NCBI GenBank assembly: GCA_029260395.1
Contig: JAJDDJ010000009.1
Span: forward strand, 546,448 to 610,447
Reading direction: 5' to 3'
Length of the DNA: 64,000 nucleotides
Origin: Phycisphaerales bacterium
GTDB taxonomy: Bacteria > Planctomycetota > Phycisphaerae > Phycisphaerales > UBA1924
Shown: piece by piece, positions 61,452 through 64,000 of the stretch
How the letters are laid out: every line of letters begins with the position of its first letter
Numbering within the stretch: the first letter of the stretch is position 1
Program-made: the position numbers and the translations under genes
The notes under the pieces: generated by a model
What the model saw: only the letters and a program-made list of their open reading frames with translations
The model's database searches: none
Told to the model about the DNA's origin: nothing

Positions 61452-61814
61452 ATGCTGAACTTTAAATCGATGGGCGCGGTCGCGGGCCTGCTGCAAAACA
61501 AGGACAAGCTGATCGACGCGGGCAAGCGCGTTCGCCAAGGCCTCGACGACCGGCCCGCCGAGGGCCAGTCGGGCGGCGGAGCGGTGCGGGTCACCGTTGA
61601 TGGGGCGCTCCGCGTGCGCACGGTCGAACTCAGCAGCGCGCTGACCGCTGGGAGCGATGACGCCAGCCGCGAGCAAGCCCATCGGCTGATCGCAGACGCC
61701 GTCAACGACGCGCTCGACAAGGCCAAGCTCCGGATGGCCGAGTCCATGCGAGCCGAGGCCAAAGACCTTGGGCTCGACGACCTGCCGTTTGATATCTCCA
61801 AGCTGCTGGGCTGA
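61452..61814 (+). CDS. ybaB: YbaB/EbfC-family nucleoid-associated protein
   Basis: 120 aa, start ATG 61452 with GGAGAG upstream. Helix start (MLNFKSMGAVAGLLQNKDKL), then the YbaB beta strand core (GGGAVRVTVDGALRVRTVELSS) and a C-terminal helix pair (DAVNDALDKAKLRMAESMRAEAK). Small dimeric DNA-binding protein. Located 22 bp after the dnaX tau frame, the usual dnaX-ybaB order; recR, which often follows, is not next. Confidence 0.92.
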   Translation: MLNFKSMGAVAGLLQNKDKLIDAGKRVRQGLDDRPAEGQSGGGAVRVTVDGALRVRTVELSSALTAGSDDASREQAHRLIADAVNDALDKAKLRMAESMRAEAKDLGLDDLPFDISKLLG

Positions 61815-61819
61815 AGGCG

Positions 61820-62491
61820 ATGGACCACCACTCAGCCGTCTGGCTGCCGCTGAGCGCCGAACTGGACGAGCTTCGGCTGCAAATCGTCAGCCGCGGCGTT
61901 TGCCCCGTGGACGAGCCGAGCCGCGTGCGATGGGCACGCCTAGCCGAGAACAATCCAAGGCTCTTTGACGGCCCGATCCTGAGCTTCCGCAGGCTCGAGG
62001 GCGAGACGATCGAGGCGGGCGTTGAGACCTACATGCGGCTCATCACCCGTCAGCCGGGCGTGTGCCATCTGGCGGTCACGGGCGTGCTCGAACGCGACGG
62101 CTCGGTGCTGCTGGGCCTGCGGAGCCAGGAGAGCGGGGTCCATCCCGGCGTATGGGAGTTCGTGCCGTCGGGCGGCATGGAAGTGCCGCTGGTGGATTCG
62201 CTCACGGGCGATGCGTTTCTCGCCCAGCTCATCGACGAGCTGAACGAGGAAGTCGCCGGCTGGTCGGTGAGCAGCCCGCGGTTGATGGGGCTCGTGATCG
62301 ATCCCGTGGTGCCGAGCTGCGATCTGGTGATCCGAGTCAACGCGAGGCCCAACGCGGACGCCGATACCAGAAGCTGGGAGCACCACGAACTGTTGTGGGT
62401 GGCGGTGGGGGACCTAGCGGCGTTCGCAGCGAGCAAGCCGTGCATCCCGACCGTCGTGCCGATCATGGCGGCGCTGTTGGGCGAGGTCTAG
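61820..62491 (+). CDS. NUDIX hydrolase-like protein
   Basis: 223 aa from ATG 61820, 5 bp after ybaB. N-terminal region of about 90 residues of unknown fold, then the NUDIX fold: AVTGVLERDGSVLLGLRS, the box starting PSGGMEVPL with ELNEEVAG as a somewhat altered REUXEE core, and SCDLVIRVNARP near the end. The Arg of the canonical box is Asp here (IDELNEE), so metal-dependent pyrophosphatase activity is uncertain. Convergent with the 16S gene and its terminator. Confidence 0.75.
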   Translation: MDHHSAVWLPLSAELDELRLQIVSRGVCPVDEPSRVRWARLAENNPRLFDGPILSFRRLEGETIEAGVETYMRLITRQPGVCHLAVTGVLERDGSVLLGLRSQESGVHPGVWEFVPSGGMEVPLVDSLTGDAFLAQLIDELNEEVAGWSVSSPRLMGLVIDPVVPSCDLVIRVNARPNADADTRSWEHHELLWVAVGDLAAFAASKPCIPTVVPIMAALLGEV

Positions 62492-62551
62492 GGCCCGCAG
62501 GCGCAGAAGGGCGAAAGTCCCGGTCAAACAGAGTCCGGAGGGGTTCAGCAT

Positions 62552-62587
62552 AAAAAAAAAGCGACCCCTGCGTGAACAGGGGTCGCT
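62552..62587 (-). terminator. Rho-independent terminator for the 16S rRNA gene
   Basis: On the - strand AGCGACCCCTG (arm 62587-62577) pairs with CAGGGGTCGCT (62570-62560), an 11-bp perfect stem with a 6-nt loop, and runs into eight or nine Ts (As at 62552-62560 on the + strand). It lies about 149 nt past the 16S 3' end with no tRNA or 23S between. No T run on the + strand, so it is oriented for the rRNA. Confidence 0.9.
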
Positions 62588-62729
62588 AAAGAGAAGCAAT
62601 TGGATACATCTTGGTCAGCCGTTACCGGCTGGTTGTTCGCTGCCCGGCCGAGGCCGGACGTTATTGCGAGCGAGAGTGCGCTCACTTATCCGTGAGGCGG
62701 ATCGCTCCGCGTTCACGACTAAGGAAATC

Positions 62730-64000
<1,271 letters not shown>

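Overview
This is a 64-kb, GC-rich chromosomal stretch that most likely comes from a Phycisphaerae-type planctomycete. That placement is inference. It rests on a 16S rRNA with a planctomycete-like base at the EUB338 probe site, a 16S gene closed off by its own terminator, exported coiled-coil/vWA/DUF58 membrane proteins, CPxCGYD-type zinc-ribbon membrane proteins, an ECF sigma factor of the planctomycete SigI-like kind, and an OmcB-like repeat lipoprotein. No insertion sequence, prophage, CRISPR array or tRNA was seen.

Layout. 1-8.5 kb: an M20 amidohydrolase (cut by the window edge), an iron-type solute-binding lipoprotein, a coiled-coil membrane protein, an O-antigen-ligase-like protein, an Old Yellow Enzyme, small proteins (a cysteine-less FmdB-like protein, a TM2 protein) and an exported EF-hand protein closed by a terminator. 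8.6-20.8 kb: seven tightly packed + strand genes, namely DUF58, a BatA-like protein, a vWA/GATase-like protein, a 1193-aa coiled-coil membrane protein, a Gln-rich exported protein, a prenyltransferase-repeat protein and an exported unknown. 20.8-26.1 kb (- strand): queA-murE-murF-mraY, the first three overlapping by ATGA. 26.2-34.6 kb: dprA, lexA, ispD, the OmcB-like lipoprotein, and convergent mscS and mscL genes. 34.8-35.2 kb: tmRNA.

35.3-45.5 kb: a Tad/Flp-type pilus region. On the - strand run the CpaF ATPase, two small pilin-like proteins, the prepilin peptidase and three TadE/TadG-like proteins. Divergently on the + strand lie a secretin and a TPR lipoprotein. 45.7-49.8 kb: a DoxX-like protein, an ECF sigma factor, a cyclodeaminase-like protein, a GAF/PP2C phosphatase and two cysteine-cluster proteins. 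49.8-55.4 kb: two glycosyltransferases facing an MsbA-like ABC exporter with a small zinc protein. 55.4-59.6 kb: two zinc-ribbon membrane proteins, a PIN/TRAM protein, a DUF3179 protein and, in an otherwise empty gap, the SRP RNA gene. 59.7-62.5 kb: dnaX, ybaB and a NUDIX protein. 62.7 kb to the end: 16S rRNA on the - strand.

The most striking observation is in dnaX. The zero frame stops at 60926, but the -1 frame stays open through what looks like the tau C-terminal domain to 61429. The junction holds an AGGAG, a G GGA AAA slippery heptamer, a 6-nt spacer and a stem-loop. This is the same element order as the E. coli dnaX frameshift, but with the outcome swapped: here the zero frame gives the short gamma form and the -1 frame gives tau. 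Other points of interest are the seven-gene vWA/coiled-coil operon, the SRP RNA whose apical loop is not GGAA, the 16S gene with its own terminator, and the rearranged Tad locus.
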